Positions 51,434 to 61,212 of a DNA stretch of 64,000 nt are shown here, piece by piece; the first letter of the stretch is position 1, and every line of letters starts with the position of its first letter. The notes beneath the pieces are model-generated. The model saw only the letters and a program-made list of their open reading frames with translations, did no database searches and had not been told where the DNA came from. Position numbers and translations under genes: made by a program. Source of the DNA: Hirsutella rhossiliensis (lineage: Eukaryota; Ascomycota; Sordariomycetes; Hypocreales; Ophiocordycipitaceae); contig NW_025408669.1 in assembly GCF_020360975.1 (NCBI RefSeq), positions 1,426,001 through 1,490,000 of the forward strand, given 5' to 3'.

Positions 51434-53482
51434 ATGAGCATGGTGCGCGGCCATCGCGACGATGAGACCCTCCCCCTCATGACGGGACAGGAACGCCGCG
51501 AAGCAGACCCCGGCGATGCCGAGGGCCGCGAAGCCGAGGGCCACGATGCCGAGGGCCACGATGCCGTCCAGCGCGGGCGCGGACCGTCAGACGCCCAGCC
51601 GCATCCCGACGCGCCTCTCGACAGCGATGGCACCCTCCAGGTCGAGGATGACAGCGACCCCCCAACGCCACGCTTCGTCCAGGATGAAAATGCCTGGAAG
51701 GAGTGGAAATGGGTTCCATATCCCGTCCGCCGCCTCATCCGGGCCGTTGCAAAGTGGTCCGCGGGACCCCCGGACCCTCAGCCATATCGCATCCAGCCCT
51801 TCTTCCCCGCCGTCCAACACTATCCGCTGCGGCTCGTCGAGCGCTTTCTGCCCAGGCGCAAGCAACGCGCCTGGCTCCTCTTCTTCTACTTCTCTATCTG
51901 GCTCATCACCTTTGTTCTCGTCAAGCGCAAGGGCACTGTGGCCACCGAGATTGCGGGCTGGGGCCAGCCGCGGACCATTGGCTGCGGCTCCTCGTACTGG
52001 GGCGCCGGCAATGCCTGTGGCCTGGATGGCGCCGAGTGTCGGCCGTTCAACAACAGCGGCTTTGCCTTTCGCTGCTCGGCCAACTGCTTGAGCTCCATGG
52101 TCCTGAACCCGAGGGCAGTCGGCGCTCAAGAGGTCATATACCAACCACTCGTCGTCGGTGGCCCCCCCAACGAGGTGCGGCCAGACCTGGCCACGTACCG
52201 CGGCGACTCGTACATTTGCGCCTCGGCCATACACGCCGGCGTCATCACCAACCAAAACGGGGGCTGCGGCGTCGTCAACCTCGTCGGACGGCAGCAAGCC
52301 TTTATCAGCTCGCAGCGGAACGGCGTCTCGAGCGTCGGCTTCGACTCGTACTTTCCGCTTTCGTTCCGCTTCGTCCCAGACACTGGCTGTTCGTCGGAGG
52401 ACTCGCGGTGGTCGCTCCTTGCCGTGTCCGTCGTCTTTACTGCTGTACTCTCGCTCTTTACAGCCTCGCCGGCCCTCTTCTTCTTCCCCACCTTTGTCGG
52501 CATTTTCTGGACAGTCGGAACGGCCCTGGACCCGCCTCCGCACCGGGACGACGCCGCTCTCTTTTCCAACGTCATTGGCAAATTCCTGCCTGCCATGTTT
52601 GTAGCCTGGGCCATGTACGACAAAATGGGCGTCGGCCGCACGCTCAAGGACCTGACTGCCCAGGTGGAAAAGACGGTTCTGTGGCTCGGTGCGTGCTGGG
52701 TGGGAGCCATGTCCAACTACACGCTCGACTTTATCCCCATCCAACGGCTCAACAAGCACGACCTCGACCAGCAGCCCGGCGCCAAGGCGGCGCTGTCCAT
52801 TATCATCATCGTCCTTGTCGTCGTTGTCGCGACGCAGATTTGGTTCTTCAGGAAGGAGGCGCGGCTCATCAGGTATCTCGGGCTCTATGGGCTTCTCCTG
52901 GCGGGTATCATCATTGCCCTAGTGCTTCCGGCGCAAAACTTGCGTCTGCACCATTACATCATTGCGCTCCTCCTGCTTCCAGGGACAAGCTTGCAGATGC
53001 GGCCGTCGCTGCTGTACCAGGGGCTGCTCGTCGGGCTCTTCATCAACGGAATCGCCCGCTGGGGATTCGACCCTGTGCTGCAGACGTCGGGGGCGCTGCT
53101 AGGCGATGCGCAAAAAGGGAGCCTGCTGCCGACGATCCGCCCGCCCATAATCAACCTCGGCAACGCCACCAGCCCAATCTCCAACATCACGTTTGCCTGG
53201 GATGCGCCGCCGGAGGGGAGCATGTACGACGGCGTCAGCGTGCTGGTCAACGACGTGGAGCGATTCCGGACCTACTTTGGCGACGTGGGCGAGAAGAAGG
53301 AGTTTGCCTGGTCGCGAAACCAGACGCTGAACCTCCCGGAGTACTTTCGGTTTGCATTCATGAGCGGCAGCGATAGCGGCGACTACACAAAGGCCGGGAC
53401 GTGGACGGCCGACGGGCAGTGGAGGGAGATGCGGCCGGGGCCGTCCAAGGTTCGCCGCGCGGGTCCAGGGCTGCGAGCGTGA
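51434..53482 (+). CDS. LCCL-domain multi-pass membrane protein
   Basis: An intronless gene of 682 codons starting MSMVRGHRDDETLPLM. LCCL domains are Cys-rich modules of uncertain ligand; fungi carry a membrane-bound family of this design whose role is not known. A polar N-terminus includes a short tandem repeat of GHDAE residues (about 31-45). A first membrane helix lies near 145-163 (WLLFFYFSIWLITFVLV). The Cys-rich LCCL segment spans about 175-300 (TIGCGSSYWGAGNACG, CSANCLSSM, YICASAIHAGVI, CGVVNLVG). Six to eight further hydrophobic segments follow between about 325 and 545, then a C-terminal soluble region with N-glycosylation sites (about 570-682). The LCCL module would face the lumen or exterior. 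The start at 51434 is preferred to upstream in-frame codons because it begins the family-like acidic N-terminus. Confidence 0.85.
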   Translation: MSMVRGHRDDETLPLMTGQERREADPGDAEGREAEGHDAEGHDAVQRGRGPSDAQPHPDAPLDSDGTLQVEDDSDPPTPRFVQDENAWKEWKWVPYPVRRLIRAVAKWSAGPPDPQPYRIQPFFPAVQHYPLRLVERFLPRRKQRAWLLFFYFSIWLITFVLVKRKGTVATEIAGWGQPRTIGCGSSYWGAGNACGLDGAECRPFNNSGFAFRCSANCLSSMVLNPRAVGAQEVIYQPLVVGGPPNEVRPDLATYRGDSYICASAIHAGVITNQNGGCGVVNLVGRQQAFISSQRNGVSSVGFDSYFPLSFRFVPDTGCSSEDSRWSLLAVSVVFTAVLSLFTASPALFFFPTFVGIFWTVGTALDPPPHRDDAALFSNVIGKFLPAMFVAWAMYDKMGVGRTLKDLTAQVEKTVLWLGACWVGAMSNYTLDFIPIQRLNKHDLDQQPGAKAALSIIIIVLVVVVATQIWFFRKEARLIRYLGLYGLLLAGIIIALVLPAQNLRLHHYIIALLLLPGTSLQMRPSLLYQGLLVGLFINGIARWGFDPVLQTSGALLGDAQKGSLLPTIRPPIINLGNATSPISNITFAWDAPPEGSMYDGVSVLVNDVERFRTYFGDVGEKKEFAWSRNQTLNLPEYFRFAFMSGSDSGDYTKAGTWTADGQWREMRPGPSKVRRAGPGLRA

Positions 53483-53981
53483 GGTGGTAAAGGGGGGATG
53501 GATAAGTGTTTATGAGAGCATGCTGCTCTTTCTTTTAGATGAGATGGAGTCTTGGTTACGTGGGTGATGCTCGTCAACGGCTGTAGTGATGTTGCCTGTC
53601 CATCCCGCCTGTCCCTCAACTCAAGATGTTCCATTACCAGCTAGAAGCTGCCTTTGTCTTGACTCGATGGTGGAAGTAAGCACATTGACATTCTTACTTG
53701 CACCTGGGAATGCGACGGTATCTGTGCAACGGTTCTCGTGCATGGGCGATGCCAGACGTGCCGCCGGCTCACCAACGGATCAGTATCAATTACCCCACCA
53801 CCAAAATCGTCTTCAGCCTCCACCAACCTCCATCCATCCTCACTCTCACAACCCCCGCGCATCTAACCTGCCGAATAAAAAGCCCAACCCAACCGCGCCG
53901 CAAAGCATCCATCCTCACAAATTCCACCGAAAGGCAAAAAGCGGCAAAAGAGAAAAAGGGAGCAAAAGGAAAGGGGGGGAA
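53483..53981. other. Intergenic region upstream of hydrolase-like gene
   Basis: About 500 nt, purine-rich just before the next ATG. The frame of the next gene is open upstream to 53586 but reads as Lys/Ser-rich low-complexity sequence. No gene is seen. Confidence 0.5.
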
Positions 53982-54764
53982 ATGCCGCCACGCATCCCCA
54001 CCGAGGCCGACTTCGCGCCCCTGGCCGCCACCCTCCCACACACGCTCCACTTCCCCTCGCCGCGCGAGTCCACCACGGCGCTGCTGGTGCTGCTCCACGG
54101 GCTGGGCGACTCGGAGGCGCCGTTTGCGCGGTTCGCGCGCGGCGTCGCGCTGCCGGGGGTGCTGGCCGTGGCGGTGCGCGGGACGGCGCCGCTGCCGCTG
54201 CTGGACAACGACGACGACGACGACGGGGGGCATTTTCACTGGGGGGATGATGTGCGGTTTGACGCGGGGACGGGGGATGTCGATGCTGATCCTGGGTTTG
54301 GGCGCGCGGCGCGGGCCGTCATGGATGGGTTGGTGAGGGGTGTGTTTGTCGAGCGGTGTGGGTGGGAGGTTGGCGATGTCATGCTCTTTGGCTTCGGGCA
54401 GGGCGGCTCGTTGGCGCTGGGCATGGCGTCGCAGCTGCGCGCCTCGCCGGCCGTCATCGACGTGACCGACAGCGCCAGCGCCAGCCCCAACGGCGGGAGC
54501 GGCCGCGACGAGGCCTTCAAGGGCGTCGTCTCCATCGGCGGACCCCTGCCGGCGTCCATGGTGCCGACGACGACGGCGCGGAGCAAGAGCACCACAAGGG
54601 TGCTCGCGGTCCAGCTCGACGAGGACCAGGTCGAGGCCATCGAAGCCGAGTTCCGCCACGTCACGGCCGTTCGGTGGCGGCGCCGCGACGTGGCCATGCC
54701 GCGCGACCGCGACGAGATGCTGCCCATTATGCGCTTTTTCGCAGACTGCCTCGGGCGCGTGTGA
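53982..54764 (+). CDS. Acyl-protein-thioesterase-like alpha/beta hydrolase lacking the nucleophile Ser
   Basis: An intronless gene of 260 codons. The fold signals of the phospholipase/carboxylesterase (APT1) family are present: STTALLVLLHGLGDSEAPFA (oxyanion loop HGLGD, about residues 25-45), then HFHWGDDVRFD and VMLFGFGQGGSLALGMASQL. In active APTs the last motif reads GFSQGG with the nucleophile Ser; here that position is Gly (GFGQGG). The usual catalytic Asp (GxxDxxVP) is also not evident; the C-terminus reads MPRDRDEMLPIMRFFADCLG. The protein may be a pseudo-hydrolase with a binding role, or catalysis may use another Ser. An Asp repeat (NDDDDDDG) lies near residue 75. The gene is convergent with the gamma-tubulin complex gene, leaving about 100 nt. 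Family placement is good; function is open. Confidence 0.8.
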   Translation: MPPRIPTEADFAPLAATLPHTLHFPSPRESTTALLVLLHGLGDSEAPFARFARGVALPGVLAVAVRGTAPLPLLDNDDDDDGGHFHWGDDVRFDAGTGDVDADPGFGRAARAVMDGLVRGVFVERCGWEVGDVMLFGFGQGGSLALGMASQLRASPAVIDVTDSASASPNGGSGRDEAFKGVVSIGGPLPASMVPTTTARSKSTTRVLAVQLDEDQVEAIEAEFRHVTAVRWRRRDVAMPRDRDEMLPIMRFFADCLGRV

Positions 54765-54867
54765 GGACTTCGTGCTGCTGCTGCTGCTACGACACTTGGG
54801 CACCGGCACAGACGCGCTGTTCCTTGACCGCGAACAGCCATCATTCATCACTGATACGCTACCGGGC

Positions 54868-57425
54868 TCATCTTCCATCGCCAATGCCCGCCTGCAGCAT
54901 GTCGGCCAGGATATCCCACTTGGCCGCGTGCGCGCTGCTGCTCGCCCTCGCCACGCTCCTCAGCCCTCCGCAGATGAAGCGCAGGTGCCTCTCAAAGTCG
55001 GCCGCCGTCTCCCGCAGGACCCCCAGGAACAGCCCGTCTGCGCCCCCCCGGCCGTCGCCGTGCTCGAGCTTGATAGCCAAGTCCAACACGTCGAGCATGC
55101 CCTCTCGGATGGGCGCCAGCCGGCTGCCAAGGCATGCCTGCTCAATTATGTGTTTCATCGCGCTGGCGTGGACCGCAATCATGGCGTCAATGTCCTCGGC
55201 GGCTTCCAGGTCGTGCCTCATCTGGCGCTCGATGGGCTCCAGCACGAGCGTCGCGAGATATGTCTGTACGGTGCTGTAGAACCAGAGGAGCTTGTGCCTC
55301 ATCGAATAGAACAGGCCGCGCTCGTCCCAGCTCTCCCGGTCTGTCCAGTAGTCGTCTAGAATCTTGCGTTTGTGCATGGCGTGCATTGCCCTCCTGATTT
55401 GCAAGAGAAACGTAAAGATGGACTGGTACAGTGCCAGGCTCTCGGCCGTCACAATCATCCGCACCGGCCACGGCAGCCTGTAGTGGACCCTGACGCTTGG
55501 GAGCGCCGCCCTGACGGATACTCGACCTTGGGACGCCGGCAGCCGATATCCTGCACTGTCGACGCTGATGGACAATCGGCTGGTGTCGAGAAGAGACGAA
55601 AAGGCCTCGTGTCCTGTCGCGGTGAGAGCGTATCGGCCGTGCCAGCCCTCGTCCATGGTATCCAGCCGGGCAAACAGACCCTCGCAGAGCATCGAGGCCG
55701 CACGCCCCTCGGACATGAGGTACAGAGTGCGCAGCGCATCGAGCGACGTGGACAGACCCCAGGTGCCCAGCAGCGCATTCTTCAGCGTCCTCGATGTTTT
55801 GCGGTACTGGCTCTGGATCCACCGGTCAAAGGCAGCGCCGAAAAGGTCCGGAAATGGAGCAAGCTCGAATCCTCGGGGGCAGAGGGAATCGTAATCGAGG
55901 GGCTCCTTGTCAACGTGCCGAGACGCGGCGGCATCGTGTTGTCCCAATAGCCCCAGCACTACAATGTTCTTACCAGCGTTGTAGATGTTGCTGACGGCCG
56001 GCTGGAGGAAGTTTGGCCCGTGTAGTCTCCCATCCGGTGTTTTGCGCAACTCGAACCGGCTTCGCCACGTGTCGCCCAATGGCACGTCGCTGGACGATTC
56101 GGATATGAAGAAGAGTTCGTTTCCGGGAATCAGCTTGCCCTCGTTCATCCAGCGTTGGATCGGGCGTAGGTACACGTTGAAGCACTCGATAAAGATCCGG
56201 GCTAGAAACTCAAAGGTGCCGGGCTTCCCCGTCAGCTGCGCCTCGCTCGTTTCGACAAAGATGAGTTCCAGGTAGCGAAAGGTGTCCGATTCGCGAGCTT
56301 GTCGAACCTGGACGATGATACTCGACAGGGCAAAAAGCGGTTCCAGCCGGGGGGCAAGCTCTCCCATCAACCCCATCAGGCTGACGACGACCTCTCCCTT
56401 GGGCGAAGCGAAGCGCGCCTCGATCTCGGCGAGCATGCGATCCAGCTGGCCAAGATGGCGGGCAACGCAGTCCTGGAGAGCCTGGATGTGAGGGATCGTC
56501 TGTGGCTGAGTTGCAAACAGCCGAAGCACGCGAAGCCGCCGACCAGATTCCGCAAGGGCGCCCATCAACGACTCGTGGGTTTCCCATGCTGTGTCTGCCA
56601 GCTGAAAAGCGGGCGAGGGGGACACTGCGCCGTTGAATAGAGAGCATTCGAGGCCATGGAACATGAAGAGGACTTCGCGCACCGCTTGCGCCTCGGGGAC
56701 GGCGATTTTTGGTGCAGACGCCGGGGGTCTGTCTTTTATCCGCCATGCTTGTTCTTGTCGGATCGAGTTTAGGGTTCCGTGGTCGTCGGGGTGAATAATG
56801 CAATCTTCGGCCGACCTTGCCGTGGAGTCTCCATCGCGAGCAACCGAGGTGGCATCGGAAGACGCGCTCGCCGAGCCATGGTCGTCGTCTTGGCCGGCGG
56901 AGTCGTCGCTGCTGTAGCTGACGGCCTTCCAGAGTTCCTCGTCCTGGTCCCAGCCGTCTTCTCGAGCTACATCTTCCCAGCGGAGAGGCGGCGCATCCGG
57001 CTCTTGCACGACCTGCTGGCCGGGAAGCTCAAGGTCACTAAGCCTGGTCTTGGAGGCGGGCTGGTCCGACAGCTCCACGAGCAGATAGAGTATCTCCGGG
57101 TGCCACTTTGCGGGAGACCGGCGCAGGGCATCTAGTCTCTGGCGCAAAGCATCGGCCAAGGCCTCGCGGTGGCTGACGCGAAAGCGCTCGTCGAGGCCAT
57201 CCAAGCAGCTGTCCACCTCGAAGGGGTTTGTGCGAAGGTAAGGATGGGTCCTGAGCTTGCGCAAGGAGGCGTCGCAAGCTGAGCGGAATTTGTCTGGGTT
57301 TGTCTGGGACGGATTGTCAGCCAGTCTGGAGATGATGCATGGATTTGCCATACCTGGGCCAGCGACTGCGTCAGGCTCTCGACCAGCTCTTCGGTCAGGG
57401 CTCCGAAGCGTGCAGCAAATGCCAT
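54868..57425 (-). CDS. Gamma-tubulin complex component, probably GCP5/Mod21 type
   Basis: Two exons, 57425-57354 and 57303-54868, encode 835 residues. GCP proteins bind gamma-tubulin and build the ring template that nucleates microtubules at spindle pole bodies and other organising centres. The first exon encodes MAFAARFGALTEELVESLTQ and joins in phase to TNPDKFRSACDASLRKLRTH. The N-terminal GRIP1 region includes VREVLFMFHGLECSLFNG and the helical blocks around 290-470 (LARIFIECFNVYLRPIQRWM). The C-terminal GRIP2 region includes LPWPVRMIVTAESLALYQSI and MRHKLLWFYSTVQTYLATLV. An acidic Ser/Asp-rich linker lies near 165-200. The VREVLFM-HGL pattern favours GCP5 over GCP2/3/4/6. An upstream in-frame ATG at 57521 would add 32 residues of unconserved sequence. 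The 50-nt intron is GT-AG. Confidence 0.85.
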
Positions 57426-57818
57426 GGTTGTGGGCCATCCATTTTCTTCGAATTCCGCTTCCAAAGTGTGTCGATTTCGTCGGCATGATTGCTGTGAAGT
57501 CGGTCGGTCAGTCCTCGGCAATTAATAGCCGCGTTCAACGGCTGACGCGTCTCCACCACAGCTACAGCGGTAGCGCCAGAGTGGTTGGCGGCGCGCGCCT
57601 GACAGCGAAGCCCCCTGTGCAACTTCTTGTCTCAGCTTGCTCCTCCAACGACGCATCGCATCCTGGCAGGCCATCGGGCGCGCAACGAGAAACACATACA
57701 CACACATACACACACGGCGCAATCGATACTCGACCGCCTCTGCCCTCTCAGGACGCTGCACCCATGGCCTCCTGAAGCTCGCGGAGCATCCAGTGTCCTT
57801 TGCCCGTCGACGACAGCC
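57426..57818. other. Divergent promoter region
   Basis: About 390 nt between the gamma-tubulin-complex start and the mannosyltransferase start. A short CA/ACAC-rich run is visible near 57690-57715. No gene is seen. Confidence 0.55.
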
Positions 57819-59119
57819 ATGGCGATTGCGCGGCCCGTCCGCGCGCTCACCATTACGGCCGTGGTTTTATGGTTCCTTGTTCTGTACCGCATCTTCAGGG
57901 CGCCTTCGTCCATCCACGGGCCCGGCGAGCGGTACATCAACTTTGAGCGGGATCCCAACCTCGACCGTAGGCTGCGCTGCTCCCGCGACGCTCACTATGC
58001 TCTGGCTAACCATGTCCTCTAGCCACCGACGAACCCGAGGGGATACTGCGCCGCGCCTCCGAACGATATGCCCCGGACGCCAAGGACAGCGCCCGGATCC
58101 CTGCCACGCTGCTGGCCCTGGTGAGGAATGAGGAGGTCGACGACATGGTGCAGTCCATGAAGGACCTGGAAAGGACCTGGAACCACAAATTCAACTACCC
58201 CTGGACCTTCTTCAACGACGAGCCCTTTTCCCAAGAGTTCAAGCGCAAGACGCAGGCCGTGACCAAGGCCAAGTGCATCTACGAGCAGATCCCCCGCGAG
58301 CACTGGGCGACGCCGTCGTGGATCGACCAGAAAGTCTACGACGAATCCGCAAAGATACTCGAGGAGAGCGGCGTCCAGTACGCAAAGAAAGTCTCGTACC
58401 ACCAAATGTGCCGATGGAACAGCGGCATGTTCTACAAGCACCCGGCGTTGCAGAACACGCGCTACTACTGGCGCGTCGAGCCCAAGGTTCACTTCTTCTG
58501 CGACATCGACTACGACATCTTTGCCTACATGCTCGACAACAACAAGACGTACGGCTTCACAATTAACCTCTACGACGACCCCAAGACGCTGCCCACCCTG
58601 TGGCCCGAGACGGTCAAGTTCCTGACAGACAACCCCAAGTACCCCGTCCACGAACAGAGCGCCCTCAGGTGGTTGACCGACGACGTGCGCCGCCCAGAGA
58701 ACAACAAGCGGGCTCAGGGATACTCGACCTGTCACTTCTGGAGCAACTTCGAGGTGGCCGACATGGAGTTTTGGCGGAGCCCCGTCTATCAAGACTACTT
58801 TGACCACCTGGATCACGCCGGCGGCTTCTTCTACGAGCGGTGGGGCGACGCGCCGGTGCACAGCATAGCGCTCGGCCTCTGGGAAGATGCGAGCAAGGTC
58901 CACTGGTACGTGTCGTCCTGATGTTGCCACTCTGCCAGCTCTCTCAAGCTAACCGGCAACAGGTTCCGCGACATCGGGTACCAGCACATCCCCTTCTTCA
59001 ACTGTCCCAACTCGCCCAAGTGCAAGGGGTGCGTCACGGGCCGCCTCACCGACGGCGAGCCCTTTCTCCATCGCGAAGACTGCCGGCCCAACTGGTTCAA
59101 GTACGCGGGGATGGGCTGA
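57819..59119 (+). CDS. GT15-family alpha-1,2-mannosyltransferase (Kre2/Ktr-like)
   Basis: Three exons, 57819-57966, 58023-58905 and 58963-59119, encode 395 residues. GT15 enzymes use GDP-mannose to add alpha-1,2-linked mannose to O- and N-glycans in the Golgi. A short cytoplasmic N-terminus and one signal-anchor helix (TITAVVLWFLVLYRIF, about 10-26) define a type II membrane protein. Catalytic-domain blocks: RIPATLLALVRNEEVDDMVQ, NYPWTFFNDEPFSQEFK, YHQMCRWNSGMFYKHPALQN, the hallmark YYWRVEPKVHFFCDIDYD-type motif, and STCHFWSNFEVADMEFWRSP. The end, NCPNSPKCKGC followed by the final EDCRPNWFKY, is the conserved C-terminus. The last exon supplies FRDIGYQHIPFFNCPNSPKC. Length matches the shorter Ktr group. 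Which linkage it makes cannot be decided here. Confidence 0.93.
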
Positions 59120-59473
59120 GCACATAAGCCAGCAGACCGCTCGCCGGTCTCCGATGGCGGACAGTGTGCATTGTATACTTGGTGCCCCCGGGCGGCTTTA
59201 ATATTGCCTCTTATTGGTTGGCTGCGGGCTAGCATGGGACGATATCGAGAGGGGCCACGCGGGAGCAGTCTTCATTCTTATGCGCTGGTTGTTTCAGATT
59301 GGGCGCGGGCGGGTGATAGGTCGCTGCGTTTCGGTGTTGTCGCGAGGGTATCATGGACTGCCGCGCGTGGTGTATTGGATCATGTCTCGACGGTAGATGA
59401 CTTTTTTTAACGAAGCACACGCCCCCCATCTCGGCTCTCTGGCCTGTCCGACCTGAATATACAAACACGGACA
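59120..59473. other. Convergent intergenic region
   Basis: About 350 nt between the mannosyltransferase and WD40 gene 3' ends; presumably 3' UTRs. Nothing coding is seen. Confidence 0.55.
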
Positions 59474-60595
59474 TTATAACGCGCCAAACACCGTCACCAC
59501 GCCCGACGTCCCGCCCACGCAAAACTGGTCCCCCCAGCCGTCGTCCCTCCACGCCATGCAGCTGACGACGTTGCTGCGCGTCTTTTCCCTGCCGTCCTTG
59601 CCAATGACCTTCTTCTTGGGCTCGTACCCGCTGGGGCCCCAGGGCACCTCGACCTTGGCCACCAGCTTGCCCGTCAACAGGTCCCACGCCCAGATGCGTC
59701 CGCTGCCGCCGCCGCCGTCGTCGCCCGTCATCTCGTCGCCGGCGAGGACGTACTTTTCCCTCGCGCCGAGCAGGGACTGGATGCGAAGCTCCTCGTTCTT
59801 GAAGCCGGGGGCCGAGTACGCCCGCAGGCACGCGCCGCTGTCGCGGTCCATGAGGCGCACCTTGCTGTCCAGCGTGCCGACCAGCGCCGCGCGCCCGTCC
59901 TTGGTAAGCCCGAGGCTCGTGACGCTGGCGCCCAGCACGTCGGTCGTGCACCGGCCCATGCGCACGTCGTAGCCCCTGACGCGCCCATCGACGCTGCCCG
60001 TGACCATCTCGGCCCCGCGCACCGCCAGGGCCGTGACGGCGTCGCGCGCCTCGCCGAGCACCTGCACGGGCTTGAGGCTGCGGCTGCGCACGTCCCACAC
60101 GCGCGCCGTCGTGTCGAAGCCGCCGCTGACGACGAGCGAGTCGCCGTCGCCCGCGAAGCGCACGCAGTTGATGCGCGCCGAGTGGCCGTGCGCCGTGCCG
60201 CCGAACCGACGCGTCGTCACCGCCGCCGACACGTCCCACAGGAACACGGCCCGGTCTCCGCCCGCCGACACGAAGCGCTCGTTGTCCGCCGCCACGTCCA
60301 CGCTGAGCACCTCGTACCCGTGCGCCGCGTACGTCTGGATCAGCCGGCCCTGCGGCACCCCCGCCTTGCGCGGCTCGGCGACGCTGCTGCTGGGGAACGG
60401 GTTGTACAAGCGGACCGTTCGATCCGCCGAGCCCGTCAGGATATATGTCCCGGGCGACGCTGAGTACGCGACGGCGTGGACAGGTCCTGCGCGCAGTCAT
60501 TCATTAGCGGACTCGGGTGACGTGTGAGTGTGTGTATGAGAAAAAGTACCATTCGAGCCGAGCAGATGCGCTGTGGGCTTATCGGGAAAGGCCAT
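59474..60595 (-). CDS. WD40 protein, WDR83/MORG1-like
   Basis: Two exons, 60595-60550 and 60486-59474, encode 352 residues. The first exon gives MAFPDKPTAHLLGSNG and joins to PVHAVAYSASPGTYILTGSA. The protein is a single seven-bladed propeller. Repeats seen: YILTGSADRTVRLYNP, ERFVSAGGDRAVFLWDVS, LVVSGGFDTTARVWDVRS, EMVTGSVDGRVRGYDVR, AALVGTLDSKVRLMDRDSG and RIWAWDLLTGKLVAKV. Order and length match mammalian WDR83/MORG1, a MAPK scaffold also found in spliceosomes, and its fungal relatives. A Gly/Asp-rich insert lies between blades six and seven (about 255-275). Assignment to WDR83 is from remembered similarity; another small WD40 protein is possible. Confidence 0.8.
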
Positions 60596-61212
60596 TCTCA
60601 GGAAACATGTTTAGCTCCTCCTACCGTCTCTTCACCCCTTTTCCAAGCTGCCGCCACGGGACCGCCTGTGGTCATAAACGTTTTCTTCGGGGGCCGCTGG
60701 CTTGAGGTCGCTGGCGATGAAGCTTGCCATGAAGCCCGGCACCAGCGACGGCGGGATAAGGTAAGCCCATCGAGGGCCAGTCACGTGCTCTGATTGGCTA
60801 AGATTCAAGTGACGTTCGCCCGAGTCCGAAAGGTTTAAGCTTCAACAGTTGAACAGACCATCATTATTGCGCGTCGCCACTGCTATGGTACAGCTCCATC
60901 TCTCCTCTTTACTGCAATATTCAGCAGCCTGTGCCTGCATCTCTATATCCAGCGCTTCCCAGTCCGTAGGCATCATTCGTCATCGGCATCGACGTCTCCT
61001 TATCCCGCACCGTACAAAAAGCCAATCATGCGTCGTCCCGACGTCCCTTCTTCCCTCATCGAGCCCTGGAGTACAAACTCTTTGTTACAAAACATATCTT
61101 CTTTTCTTGGATTCTGTTCTCTTCCAGTCGTGGCTGTAGGGAAGGGGCAGGGGAACCCCAAAGTGCCCGAGGCCGAGCGACCCCGGCTAAACGTAAAGTC
61201 ATGGTACAACGC
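60596..61212. other. Intergenic region, tandem minus-strand genes
   Basis: About 620 nt holds the upstream region of the WDR83-like gene and the 3' flank of the Zn2Cys6 regulator. Besides the E-box/CCAAT pair nothing is recognised. Confidence 0.5.
60782..60797 (-). promoter_or_regulatory. CACGTG E-box next to an inverted CCAAT box
   Basis: CACGTG at 60782-60787 is followed by ATTGG (CCAAT on the minus strand) at 60793-60797, about 190 nt upstream of the WDR83-like start. This pairing resembles bHLH plus HAP-complex sites in fungal promoters. Confidence 0.4.

Noticed and set aside
59229..60500. Minus-strand frame of 423 codons overlapping the WDR83-like gene
   Set aside because: Arg/Gly/Ala-rich out-of-frame reading of the WD40 gene, without repeats of its own.
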